A stretch of DNA of 5,058 bases, taken from JBBRRP01 sp964609655 (GTDB lineage Bacteria > Myxococcota_A > Polyangia > Polyangiales > Polyangiaceae). Below the pieces are notes generated by a model. The model was not told where the DNA came from and made no database searches. It worked only from the letters and a program-made list of their open reading frames with translations. Both the position numbers and the translations under genes were made by a program. The DNA lies in NCBI GenBank assembly GCA_964609655.1, contig CAZSUA010000375.1, positions 1 through 5,058 of the forward strand, read 5' to 3'. Below are positions 1 to 4,970 of the stretch, piece by piece; positions within the stretch are counted from its first letter, which is position 1; every line of letters begins with the position of its first letter.

Positions 1-31
1 GTACCTGCTCCGCGTTCTCGGAATCCACTCG

Positions 32-34
32 TAA
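32..34 (+). other. In-frame stop inside the permease reading frame
   Basis: TAA lies in the same frame as the permease. Both sides are open: bases 2-31 read YLLRVLGIHS and bases 35-73 read FGAIALAEEASRY, leading into the conserved VELWDF. A single substitution would restore the frame. A frameshift near this position is also possible, because the upstream residues do not clearly resemble the family. Confidence 0.6.
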
Positions 35-73
35 TTTGGTGCGATTGCCCTGGCCGAGGAGGCCAGCCGCTAT

Positions 74-379
74 GTGGAGCTTTGGGATTTTGGTTTTTAT
101 GTTTTGTTTGGCTTGGTGATCACGATAAGCGTGCAATTCGCCGGAATTTTGCTCGTTTTCTCGTATCTCATTGTGCCAGCTCTGATCACGCGCTTGTTCC
201 TCAACCAGCTTCTACCCCGCATGTTTGCTGGCTGGGGAGTCGCGATCGTCGCAAGTGGCCTGGGGATTTGGGCCTCTTGGGTTTGGGATTTCCCAACCGG
301 TGCGGCCATCGTCGCAGCTTTCGGCGCTGTGCTGCTTCTGGCTGCCATAATTCGAGCTATGGTGCCGAGAAGCGCTTAG
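74..379 (+). CDS. C-terminal part of ABC-3 family metal permease (partial, probably disrupted)
   Basis: This is the inner-membrane channel subunit type of ZnuB/MntB-like ABC importers for zinc, manganese or iron. The visible part begins with the family-typical stretch ELWDFGFYVLFGLVITISVQ, followed by AGILLVFSYLIVPAL and two more hydrophobic segments (about residues 51-70 and 75-95), so it covers roughly the last three membrane spans. Family members are usually about 260-300 residues; this piece has 101 from a GTG at 74. The homologous reading continues upstream in the same frame (EEASRYV just before the GTG), but an in-frame TAA at 32-34 interrupts it, and the frame is open again from base 2 to 31. 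A truncated 101-residue protein would lack most of the channel, so I infer a pseudogene, or a base error in a draft assembly. The family call is firm; the metal and the intactness are not determinable here. Confidence 0.75.
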   Translation: MELWDFGFYVLFGLVITISVQFAGILLVFSYLIVPALITRLFLNQLLPRMFAGWGVAIVASGLGIWASWVWDFPTGAAIVAAFGAVLLLAAIIRAMVPRSA

Positions 380-434
380 GCGGACGTTGAGACCCACGCG
401 ACCCTTGCAGGCCGACCCGAGTAAGACTATCGGT

Positions 435-440
435 AGGAAG
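435..440 (+). promoter_or_regulatory. Ribosome binding site of the antitoxin gene
   Basis: AGGAAG lies 4 bases before the ATG at 445. It supports that start over any internal one. Confidence 0.6.
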
Positions 441-444
441 TAAG

Positions 445-711
445 ATGTCAGAACGCGCCCGAGCCTCGACTCGCCTATCAGAAAAAGGGCAGGTGGTAAT
501 TCCCAAGGCAATCCGCGAGGCTAACGGCTGGCTCCCTGGCCTTGAGCTCTTGGTGGAGGCGACCGAAGGCGGGGTCGTGCTCCGTCCCAGGGCGCTGACC
601 CGTGCCCGGACCGCCGCTGACCTTCTTGGCTGCACGGGGTACGAGGGTCCACGTCGGAGCCTCGCGGACATGGAGGCTGCCGTGGCGAAGCAAGGTAAGG
701 CGAAAAAATGA
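445..711 (+). CDS. vapB: AbrB/MazE-family antitoxin (VapB-type)
   Basis: An 88-residue DNA-binding antitoxin. Residues about 8-50 form a SpoVT/AbrB swapped-hairpin domain, recognisable from STRLSEKGQVVIPKAIREANG followed by PGLELLVEATEGGVVLRP. Residues about 55-88 are the flexible, charged tail that in this family wraps around the toxin. The ATG at 445 is preceded by a purine-rich ribosome site, AGGAAG at 435-440, with 4 bases between. Its stop overlaps the start of the PIN-domain gene (ATGA at 708-711), the usual sign of translational coupling in antitoxin-toxin pairs. By family precedent it neutralises the toxin and, alone or as a complex, represses the shared promoter. No clear operator inverted repeat is seen in the short upstream gap. 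The gene symbol reflects pairing with a VapC-type toxin; the fold itself is MazE/AbrB-like. Confidence 0.93.
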   Translation: MSERARASTRLSEKGQVVIPKAIREANGWLPGLELLVEATEGGVVLRPRALTRARTAADLLGCTGYEGPRRSLADMEAAVAKQGKAKK

Positions 712-1100
712 TCGCGGTAGATACGAACGTGCTCGTGAGGCTCGTGACGAACGATGATCCGAAGCAAAGCCCACGTGCGGCCCAGCTTTTCGCCCGAAAC
801 GATGTTTATATCTCGAAGACCGTGCTGCTGGAGACCGAATGGGTGTTGCGGGGTGCTTACGAGCTCTCCACAGAGGCCATCGGAAGCGCGTTCGCACGAC
901 TCGTCGAGATCCCTTCGGTGACGCTGGAGGATGCGCCCAGAGTGGCGCGTGCACTGGGTTGGTACGCCGCAGGGTTGGACTTTGCTGATGCGCTCCACTT
1001 GGCAAGCAGCACCGTCGCAACTGGTTTCACCACGTTCGACCGAGCATTTGGCAAGCGTGCGGCAAGCCTATCCGCCACGCCAGCGGTTGCCATCCTTTAG
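708..1100 (+). CDS. vapC: PIN-domain ribonuclease toxin (VapC family)
   Basis: A 130-residue PIN-domain protein, the full length expected for a VapC toxin, which is a Mg-dependent RNase that cuts tRNA or rRNA when free of antitoxin. The acidic active-site positions are present: Asp5 in AVDTNVLVRL, Glu42 in VLLETEWVLR, Asp91/Asp94 in GLDFADALHLA, and Asp111 in FTTFDRAF. The ETEWVLRGAYELS and DFADALH motifs are typical of the VapC subgroup paired with AbrB-type antitoxins. It starts inside the antitoxin stop codon (ATGA), so translation is probably coupled. Its TAG stop overlaps the stop of a minus-strand reading frame by four bases (1097-1100). All catalytic residues are intact, so the toxin is predicted active although the genes on both sides look decayed. 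The RNA target cannot be told from sequence. Confidence 0.95.
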   Translation: MIAVDTNVLVRLVTNDDPKQSPRAAQLFARNDVYISKTVLLETEWVLRGAYELSTEAIGSAFARLVEIPSVTLEDAPRVARALGWYAAGLDFADALHLASSTVATGFTTFDRAFGKRAASLSATPAVAIL

Positions 1101-1543
1101 TGGCTTGTTCGGCGGCGCTGCCGCGCAAGGAAAGCCCCGAAAAGTACCAACGAAAGCCAGCCTCTTGAGAACGCGCGCTCTCCGCCCGGAGACAGCGAAC
1201 AGTTGTTGCGCTCCAGCGCATCGCCTTGATTCTGCTCACTTCCCTGTGGCGCTACGCCGTCACTAGTTTCCGGTGTGCCTGTCGCTGCCGTAGCGCTGCT
1301 CGCGGACGGCGCCAGATGCAATGTGCGTGGGCCGTTTTGCACCGTCCACGGTCGGGGCTTGGGCGGAGGCATGGACCCCGTTGGCGCCGGGGGTGGCATC
1401 GGCGGCGGCGCTGTCATGGTCGGCAGCGTCGTTGGCAGCGGCGCGGGCGGAAGCACCACGGGCGAATGAGCAAGCGCATCGGCGCGCGTCTTCGCAATCT
1501 CAGGCAACGCTAGCTTCAGGGATGGATCCACGCGTCGTCCCAA
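1097..1543 (-). CDS. Pro-rich protein C-terminus with MYXO-CTERM-like tail (hypothetical, probably a remnant)
   Basis: I do not recognise a functional domain. From a TTG at 1543 the reading gives 148 residues. Residues 29-65 are a Pro-rich linker (for example PPPMPPPAPTGSMPPPKPRP), 70-112 are low-complexity and polar, and the end reads NNCSLSPGGERAFSRG then WLSLVLFGAFLARQRRR. That order of Cys, short hydrophobic stretch and Arg-rich end is the layout of the MYXO-CTERM surface-sorting tail, although the hydrophobic stretch here is short (about 13 residues) and only one Cys is present. Third codon positions are strongly G/C-rich, as in a real gene, and the TAA overlaps the vapC stop tail to tail. 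No ribosome site or ATG marks the start, and homologous-looking sequence continues upstream in another frame, so this is more likely the 3' end of a frameshifted gene than a complete small protein. Confidence 0.5.
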   Translation of the reverse strand: MGRRVDPSLKLALPEIAKTRADALAHSPVVLPPAPLPTTLPTMTAPPPMPPPAPTGSMPPPKPRPWTVQNGPRTLHLAPSASSATAATGTPETSDGVAPQGSEQNQGDALERNNCSLSPGGERAFSRGWLSLVLFGAFLARQRRRTSH

Positions 1544-1660
1544 CCCACCAATAGACGCTTGTTGTAGGCGCCGAGACTATCGGTCTTCTTGTGACCGCTT
1601 CGGGCACTCTTCAGGGCCATCGCGCCAAAAGTTGGATCGTTTCGATCACTTAGAAATAGG
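1516..1660 (-). pseudogene. Upstream fragment of the same decayed minus-strand gene
   Basis: On the minus strand the frame ending in TGA at 1516-1518 reads MALKSARSGHKKTDSLG and then GWDDAWIHP before the stop. The next frame picks up immediately with LKLALPEIAKTRADALAH. Restoring one base in the C run near 1519-1521 would fuse the two into a continuous protein-like sequence leading into the Pro-rich segment. The upper limit is set near 1660, where the plus-strand kinase-like fragment begins to read open. The frame stays open to 1815, but that part is antisense to the fragment and looks like a shadow. No family is recognised. A real frameshift and a base-calling error are both possible. Confidence 0.3.
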
Positions 1661-1803
1661 CCCCAAAAAGTGGTTGTGCGGCAGGCTTGATGGCGGCCTG
1701 CCTGGAAACCCTGGAACGCGTGGTGTGCGGTGTGCCGGTCTATGAGCTTTCCTTCCTGCCGGAACCCAGCGTCGTGGATTTCATCTTGAATCAGTCGATC
1801 TAG
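1660..1803 (+). pseudogene. C-terminal remnant resembling an HPr-kinase-related protein
   Basis: In frame 1 the DNA is open from 1660 to the TAG at 1801-1803. It reads LETLERVVCGVPVYELSFLP followed by EPSVVDFILNQSI. The pattern of alternating Leu, then VPVYxLxFxPxxxxVDxI, is what I know from the extreme C-terminus of HprK-related (phosphoenolpyruvate-carboxykinase-fold) serine-kinase-like proteins that often sit in peptide-processing loci. Everything N-terminal, including the nucleotide-binding P-loop, is absent: the frame has stops at 1651 and 1657, and I found no continuation in the other two plus frames. An ATG at 1690 could start a 37-residue peptide, but no ribosome site is obvious. I infer a deletion scar. 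The family match is from memory of a short motif and is tentative. Confidence 0.4.
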
Positions 1804-1923
1804 GCCACAAAACACCGGCCGAGCTGCCCGTTCTCCCCGGCTCGATGGAGTGGACTTTTGCCCCGATCCGTCGTTTAAGGAGCCCCCCGCGGATTATTTT
1901 GGCGCACTTTTGCGCAACCGCCC

Positions 1924-1927
1924 AAGG
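1924..1927 (+). promoter_or_regulatory. Ribosome binding site deciding the methyltransferase start
   Basis: AAGG lies 7 bases before the ATG at 1935. The frame is open further up to an ATG at 1845, but that one has no purine-rich site before it and would add 30 residues with no counterpart expected in the family. Confidence 0.45.
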
Positions 1928-1934
1928 CCCACAA

Positions 1935-3407
1935 ATGACAGAATCTGCAGCACTCAACGCCCCCGAGGTCTCCCAAGTTCCCACGCACGGCCAGAAAGCC
2001 TCCGAAAACGGGGAGCAGGGGCGCACGCATGGAATGCCCTTCATTTTCTGGATGTTGGAGCAAAACATCCTGTTCCTTCTGGCAGTGCCGACGGCGGTCG
2101 CAGCTCTGGCCTGGTTGTTGACGGGTGGCAGTTGGCTCGTGGCGGCGCTGGCCTGGCTGGCCGTACCGATCCTGGGGGTGGTGTTCCCACTCGGCGCCTT
2201 GGTCTATCGCTCATACTCGCAGTCGCGAGCCCCCGCCGAGGACTGGGGCAAGTACCTCTCCTGGCGTGATGACTCTGAGAATGCCCGCTGGCAGGGCAAA
2301 CGCATCCCGATGGAGATCTTGTACGAGGCCTACATGGCCGAGAAGCTGGACTTCAAAGAAGACGTGTATGAGGTGCTGCTTAAGCGCAATCGCTTGTTTC
2401 GCTTTGCTTTCACCTGGGGCGACGTAAAGTTCTATTTTAGGGAGTTTTTGGGTCAGAACGTGACCCATTCGCTCAAATCTGATGAGAGCGATATCGCGCA
2501 CGTCTACAATCGGGGCAATGATTTCTACAATTGGTTCCTCGGCGAATCGATGACTTACACGAGCGGTATCTTCAATGATCCGAGTGAATCATTGGAAACA
2601 GCCCAGGAGCGAAAGCTCGAAACTGTGTGCCGCTACGTACAAATGAAGCCCGGTGATCGGCATCTGGATATCGGCTGCGGTTGGGGCCCCCTCATCACCC
2701 ACGCCGCTAAAAACCATGGTTCTCAGAGCACCGGCATCACGCTCGCCCAAGAGCAAGCTGACTGGGCCAATGAGCGCGCCAAAAAAGCCGGCGTGAGCGA
2801 CCGCGTTCGCGTCATCGTGGATGACTATCGCAATCTTCCCGCCACCAAGTTTGACAAGATCACGTGCCTAGAAATGGCCGAACACGTGGGCATCAAGAAT
2901 TTTCAGCAATTCTTGCTGCAAGTACGCAGCATGTTGGAAGATGATGGCATCTTCTACCTACAGATAGCTGGCCTCCGCCGCCCCTGGCACTACGAAGACC
3001 TCGTGTGGGGGCTGTTCATGGCCAAGTATATCTTCCCCGGCGCCGATGCGAGCTGCCCACTGGGCTTTGTGGTCTCGCAGGCCGAGCGCGCTGGCTTCGA
3101 AGTGCATCGCGTCGAAAATTGCGGCGTGCATTATTCGATCACGATTCACAAGTGGTACGAAAACTGGAAGAGGAATGAGGCCGCCATCGTCGCCAAGTAC
3201 GGCCAACGCTGGTTCCGCATGTGGATGGTATTCCTCGGCTGGTCAGTCATGATCGGCGGCCAAGGCAGCTCCACCGTGTTCATGATCACCATGACCAAGA
3301 ACATCCAGCTCGACAAATCCACCGTGAGCCCGGACGAAGCCAAAGACGTCGCCTTCAGCCGCCAAGAGCGCTGGGTGGGCCCAAAGCCAATCGCAACGCA
3401 GCAGTAA
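1935..3407 (+). CDS. Membrane-anchored SAM methyltransferase, CFA-synthase superfamily, similar to fungal sphingolipid C9-methyltransferase
   Basis: A 490-residue enzyme. Two hydrophobic segments (about 44-62 and 66-91) anchor the N-terminus. The methyltransferase domain runs from about 185 to 455: YNRGNDFYNWFLG (191-203), SAM-binding LDIGCGWGPL (244-253), GITLAQEQ (267-274), CLEMAEHVG (311-319), LQIAGLRRPWHYEDLVWGLF (342-361), KYIFPGADASCPLGFVV (364-380), then GVHYSITIHKWYENW (397-411). From memory, fungal sphingolipid C9-methyltransferases share YNRGNDFYEWFLG, KITCLEMAEHVG, FLQIAG, YEDLIWGLFMNKYIFPGADA and KYGKRWFRIW, have paired N-terminal spans, and are about 490-520 residues long. E. coli Cfa is about 380 residues and lacks those phrases. 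Against Cfa, bicarbonate-site Cys139 aligns with Ser210 and His266 with Gln343, while Glu239 (here Glu316) and Tyr317 (Tyr408) remain. I infer methyl transfer to a lipid double bond; the substrate is unproven. Confidence 0.93.
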   Translation: MTESAALNAPEVSQVPTHGQKASENGEQGRTHGMPFIFWMLEQNILFLLAVPTAVAALAWLLTGGSWLVAALAWLAVPILGVVFPLGALVYRSYSQSRAPAEDWGKYLSWRDDSENARWQGKRIPMEILYEAYMAEKLDFKEDVYEVLLKRNRLFRFAFTWGDVKFYFREFLGQNVTHSLKSDESDIAHVYNRGNDFYNWFLGESMTYTSGIFNDPSESLETAQERKLETVCRYVQMKPGDRHLDIGCGWGPLITHAAKNHGSQSTGITLAQEQADWANERAKKAGVSDRVRVIVDDYRNLPATKFDKITCLEMAEHVGIKNFQQFLLQVRSMLEDDGIFYLQIAGLRRPWHYEDLVWGLFMAKYIFPGADASCPLGFVVSQAERAGFEVHRVENCGVHYSITIHKWYENWKRNEAAIVAKYGQRWFRMWMVFLGWSVMIGGQGSSTVFMITMTKNIQLDKSTVSPDEAKDVAFSRQERWVGPKPIATQQ

Positions 3408-3421
3408 AAAATACGGCCCTC

Positions 3422-3753
3422 GCAGCTACCCCTAGCGACAGCTTTCTCGTGGCTACCCCTAGCGACAGCTTTCTCGTGGCTACCCCTAGCGACAGCTTTC
3501 TCGTGGNNNNNNNNNNNNNNNNNNNNNNNNNNNNNNNNNNNNNNNNNNNNNNNNNNNNNNNNNNNNNNNNNNNNNNNNNNNNNNNNNNNNNNNNNNNNNN
3601 NNNNNNGTGGCTACCCCTAGCGACAGCTCTCTCGTGGCTACCCCTAGCGACAGCTCTCTCGTGGCTACCCCTAGCGACAGCTCTCTCGCGGCTACCCCTA
3701 GCGACAGCTCTCTCGTGGCTACCCCTAGCGACAGCTTTCTCGCGGCTACCCCT
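3422..3753. repeat. 27-bp tandem repeat array spanning an assembly gap
   Basis: The unit is 27 bp: GTGGCTACCCCTAGCGAC followed by AGCTTTCTC. Full copies lie at 3422-3448, 3449-3475 and 3476-3502, then a cut copy at 3503-3506 enters the Ns. After the gap come 3607-3633, 3634-3660, 3661-3687, 3688-3714 and 3715-3741, ending in a 12-base partial at 3742-3753. Differences are few: the unit begins GTG, GCA (first copy) or GCG (3688 and the partial), and TTTCTC becomes TCTCTC in the four copies from 3607 to 3714. Units abut with no spacers, so it is not a CRISPR array. Each unit holds a small inverted repeat, GCTA-CCCC-TAGC. The period is a multiple of three, so four of six frames stay open (one reads VATPSDSFL repeatedly), but no start, ribosome site or codon pattern supports a protein. 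Length is polymorphism-prone. Confidence 0.95.
3507..3606. other. Assembly gap of exactly 100 N
   Basis: One hundred unknown bases lie inside the 27-bp array. Exactly 100 is a common scaffolder placeholder, and 100 is not a multiple of 27, so the true copy number and the true distance between the methyltransferase and marR are unknown. Confidence 0.98.
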
Positions 3754-3772
3754 CGTCAAATGAGCGCGACGA

Positions 3773-3790
3773 TAGTAAGCATGCTTACTA
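3773..3790. promoter_or_regulatory. Perfect 18-bp palindrome, probable MarR operator
   Basis: TAGTAAGCATGCTTACTA reads the same on both strands, with no loop and no mismatch. It ends 67 bases before the MarR-type ORF. MarR-family dimers typically bind 16-20 bp palindromes of this kind in their own promoter region, so the likely role is autoregulation. It lies beyond the tandem array, more than 360 bases downstream of the methyltransferase stop. A confident -10/-35 pair around it was not found. Confidence 0.7.
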
Positions 3791-3857
3791 CCTTTTCGAC
3801 CACGCAGACCCACCCCGTTCGCAAATTGGAACACTGAGACCGCGCTGAAAGCTCCGT

Positions 3858-4241
3858 ATGCCACGCCACGAATCTGAGAGTATTGCCCGGGGTTTTGAGC
3901 TCTGGTTGGATGCCATGCGTTGGCAGCGGACGGTTGATTTGGCCCTCCGCGAACACGAACTCACGCACACGCAGTATCTCGTATTGGCTTCCACTCTCCT
4001 CCTCACGGAGCCGCTGCAAGATGCGGTGCCTCAACAAGCGATTGCGGAACATGCCGGCATCGATAAGGCGACCACTTCTCGCTTATCTGCCGCGCTAGCA
4101 GAACGTGGTTTGCTCGACCGCGGTCCCACACTGGGCGATGCTCGCGCTTGGCGCGTTATCGTGACGGCGCGCGGTCGTGCACTGCTCCTTCGAGCAACAC
4201 GGGATGTTGAGCTAGCTGCGGAGGATTTCTTTGCGGCTTAG
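3858..4241 (+). CDS. MarR-family winged-helix transcriptional regulator
   Basis: A 127-residue dimeric repressor-type protein, slightly short for the family (usually about 140-160). Residues 10-32 form the first dimer helix. LTHTQYLVLASTLLL (35-49) is the equivalent of the family's L-T-xx-Q/E-y-xx-L helix. The helix-turn-helix is QQAIAEHAGIDKATTSRLSAALAERGLLDR (59-88), followed by the wing with DARAWRVIVTARGRALL (94-110). The ending is short, so the last dimer helix is reduced. ATG 3858 is the only ATG after the in-frame stop at 3846-3848; the ribosome site is weak (GAAAG at 3847-3851). An 18-bp palindrome just upstream is the probable operator, implying self-repression. The stop shares TTAG with the convergent cobO gene. 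The ligand and other targets are unknown; no drug pump or peroxide gene sits next to it. Confidence 0.9.
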   Translation: MPRHESESIARGFELWLDAMRWQRTVDLALREHELTHTQYLVLASTLLLTEPLQDAVPQQAIAEHAGIDKATTSRLSAALAERGLLDRGPTLGDARAWRVIVTARGRALLLRATRDVELAAEDFFAA

Positions 4242-4903
4242 AATTCAATTCCGCGCTGGGCGATGATCCCCGCATCAAAAGCGTGCTTGACCGATTTCAT
4301 CTCCGTGACCGTGTCTGCAATCGCGATGAGCTCGGGCTTTGCGTCGCGACCCGTGATCGCGATATTCAGCTGCTCGGGCTTGTTCTGAAGCACGGGCAAA
4401 ACTTCATTGAGGCCGATGTAGTCGAAGGCGAGCGCAATATTCAGTTCATCAAGAACTAGCAGGTGAAAAGCGGGCTCGGCGGATCGACTGCTTTCGATCA
4501 TCTCCTTGGCTCGTTCCCAACCACGCCGCACCGCTGCGATATCCTTTTGGCGGTCCTGCGTGTTCCAGGTAAATCCTTCACCAGAAACAACATGTTCGAT
4601 CTCGGGGAAGCGTTTGAACGCAGCTTCCTCTCCCGTTCGCCAGGTTCCCTTGATGAACTGAATGATCCCGACGCGCAGCCCGGAGCCAGCTGCCCGAATT
4701 GCCAAGCCAAACGCCGCCGTTGACTTACCTTTGCCATCCCCGGTGTTGACTAAAATAATCCCCCGCTCCAGCTGTTTGCTCTTTACCAGCTCATCTTGCT
4801 GCTGCTTAAGCTCCACCATTTGCGCTTGATGTTCGGCATCCGTGAGGGCTGCGGGACTTGGGGCGCTGGGTTTGAGGTCACTTGAGAAAGGCTGAGAGGG
4901 CAT
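4238..4903 (-). CDS. cobO: Corrinoid adenosyltransferase (cob(I)yrinic acid a,c-diamide adenosyltransferase)
   Basis: This enzyme transfers the 5'-deoxyadenosyl group of ATP to the Co(I) corrinoid, in coenzyme B12 synthesis or salvage in the cytoplasm. From ATG 4903 it has 221 residues. The P-loop is NTGDGKGKSTAAFG (53-66), then VGIIQFIKGTW (78-88), GEGFTWNTQD (108-117), the acidic motif LLVLDELNIALAFDYI (148-163), ITGRDAKPELIAIADTVTEM (183-202) and the closing VKHAFDAGIIAQRGIEF (205-221), which closely parallels the BtuR ending VKHAFDAGVKAQIGIDY. It is the BtuR/CobO type, not PduO or EutT. Residues 1-28 are a low-complexity extension; ATG 4819 would give a BtuR-length protein (193), and a TTG at 4960 is also in frame. 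None has a good ribosome site, so the start is uncertain. No other B12 gene is visible; the gene is convergent with marR. Confidence 0.95.
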   Translation of the reverse strand: MPSQPFSSDLKPSAPSPAALTDAEHQAQMVELKQQQDELVKSKQLERGIILVNTGDGKGKSTAAFGLAIRAAGSGLRVGIIQFIKGTWRTGEEAAFKRFPEIEHVVSGEGFTWNTQDRQKDIAAVRRGWERAKEMIESSRSAEPAFHLLVLDELNIALAFDYIGLNEVLPVLQNKPEQLNIAITGRDAKPELIAIADTVTEMKSVKHAFDAGIIAQRGIEF

Positions 4904-4970
4904 AGGTAGACCGCGTACAATCGCGACATAGCAGCTAGGAAGCGAACCCGTCGCTGTCAAGGAACGGCTT

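Noticed and set aside
405..433. Promoter-like TTGCAG, 17 bases, TATCGG upstream of the antitoxin gene
   Set aside because: Only three matches in each box, and the -10 would lie so close to the ATG at 445 that the ribosome site could not be transcribed properly.
1112..1124. GC-rich hairpin (GCGGC-GCT-GCCGC) after vapC as a terminator
   Set aside because: There is no T tract on either strand, the stem is only 5 bp, and it lies inside the minus-strand reading frame.
1275..1469. Plus-strand Gly-rich reading frame (GGGMDPVGAGGGIGGG)
   Set aside because: It is the antisense of the Pro-rich segment on the minus strand; there is no ribosome site, and the composition is explained by the opposite strand.
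425..1584. Shared 11-mer AGACTATCGGT near 424-434 and 1574-1585
   Set aside because: A match this short between two places is expected by chance in a 5-kb window, and the flanks differ.
1902..1915. GCGCA-CTTT-TGCGC inverted repeat before the methyltransferase
   Set aside because: Five-base arms are expected by chance in GC-rich DNA, and no regulator or terminator context supports it.
1845..1934. Upstream ATG start adding 30 residues to the methyltransferase
   Set aside because: There is no ribosome site at 1845, whereas ATG 1935 has AAGG 7 bases upstream; the extra residues show no signal peptide or domain.
3422..3753. CRISPR array
   Set aside because: The 27-bp units are contiguous with no unique spacers, and no cas gene is nearby.
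3607..3837. Plus-strand repeat protein reading VATPSDSSL units
   Set aside because: The frame stays open only because the 27-bp unit has no stop. There is no ATG with a ribosome site, and other frames on both strands are equally open.
4922..4960. TTGACA on the minus strand (4960-4955) as the cobO -35 box
   Set aside because: The box is perfect, but at 16-18 bases spacing only TAGCTG is available as a -10, which is weak. It remains a possibility but is not annotated.
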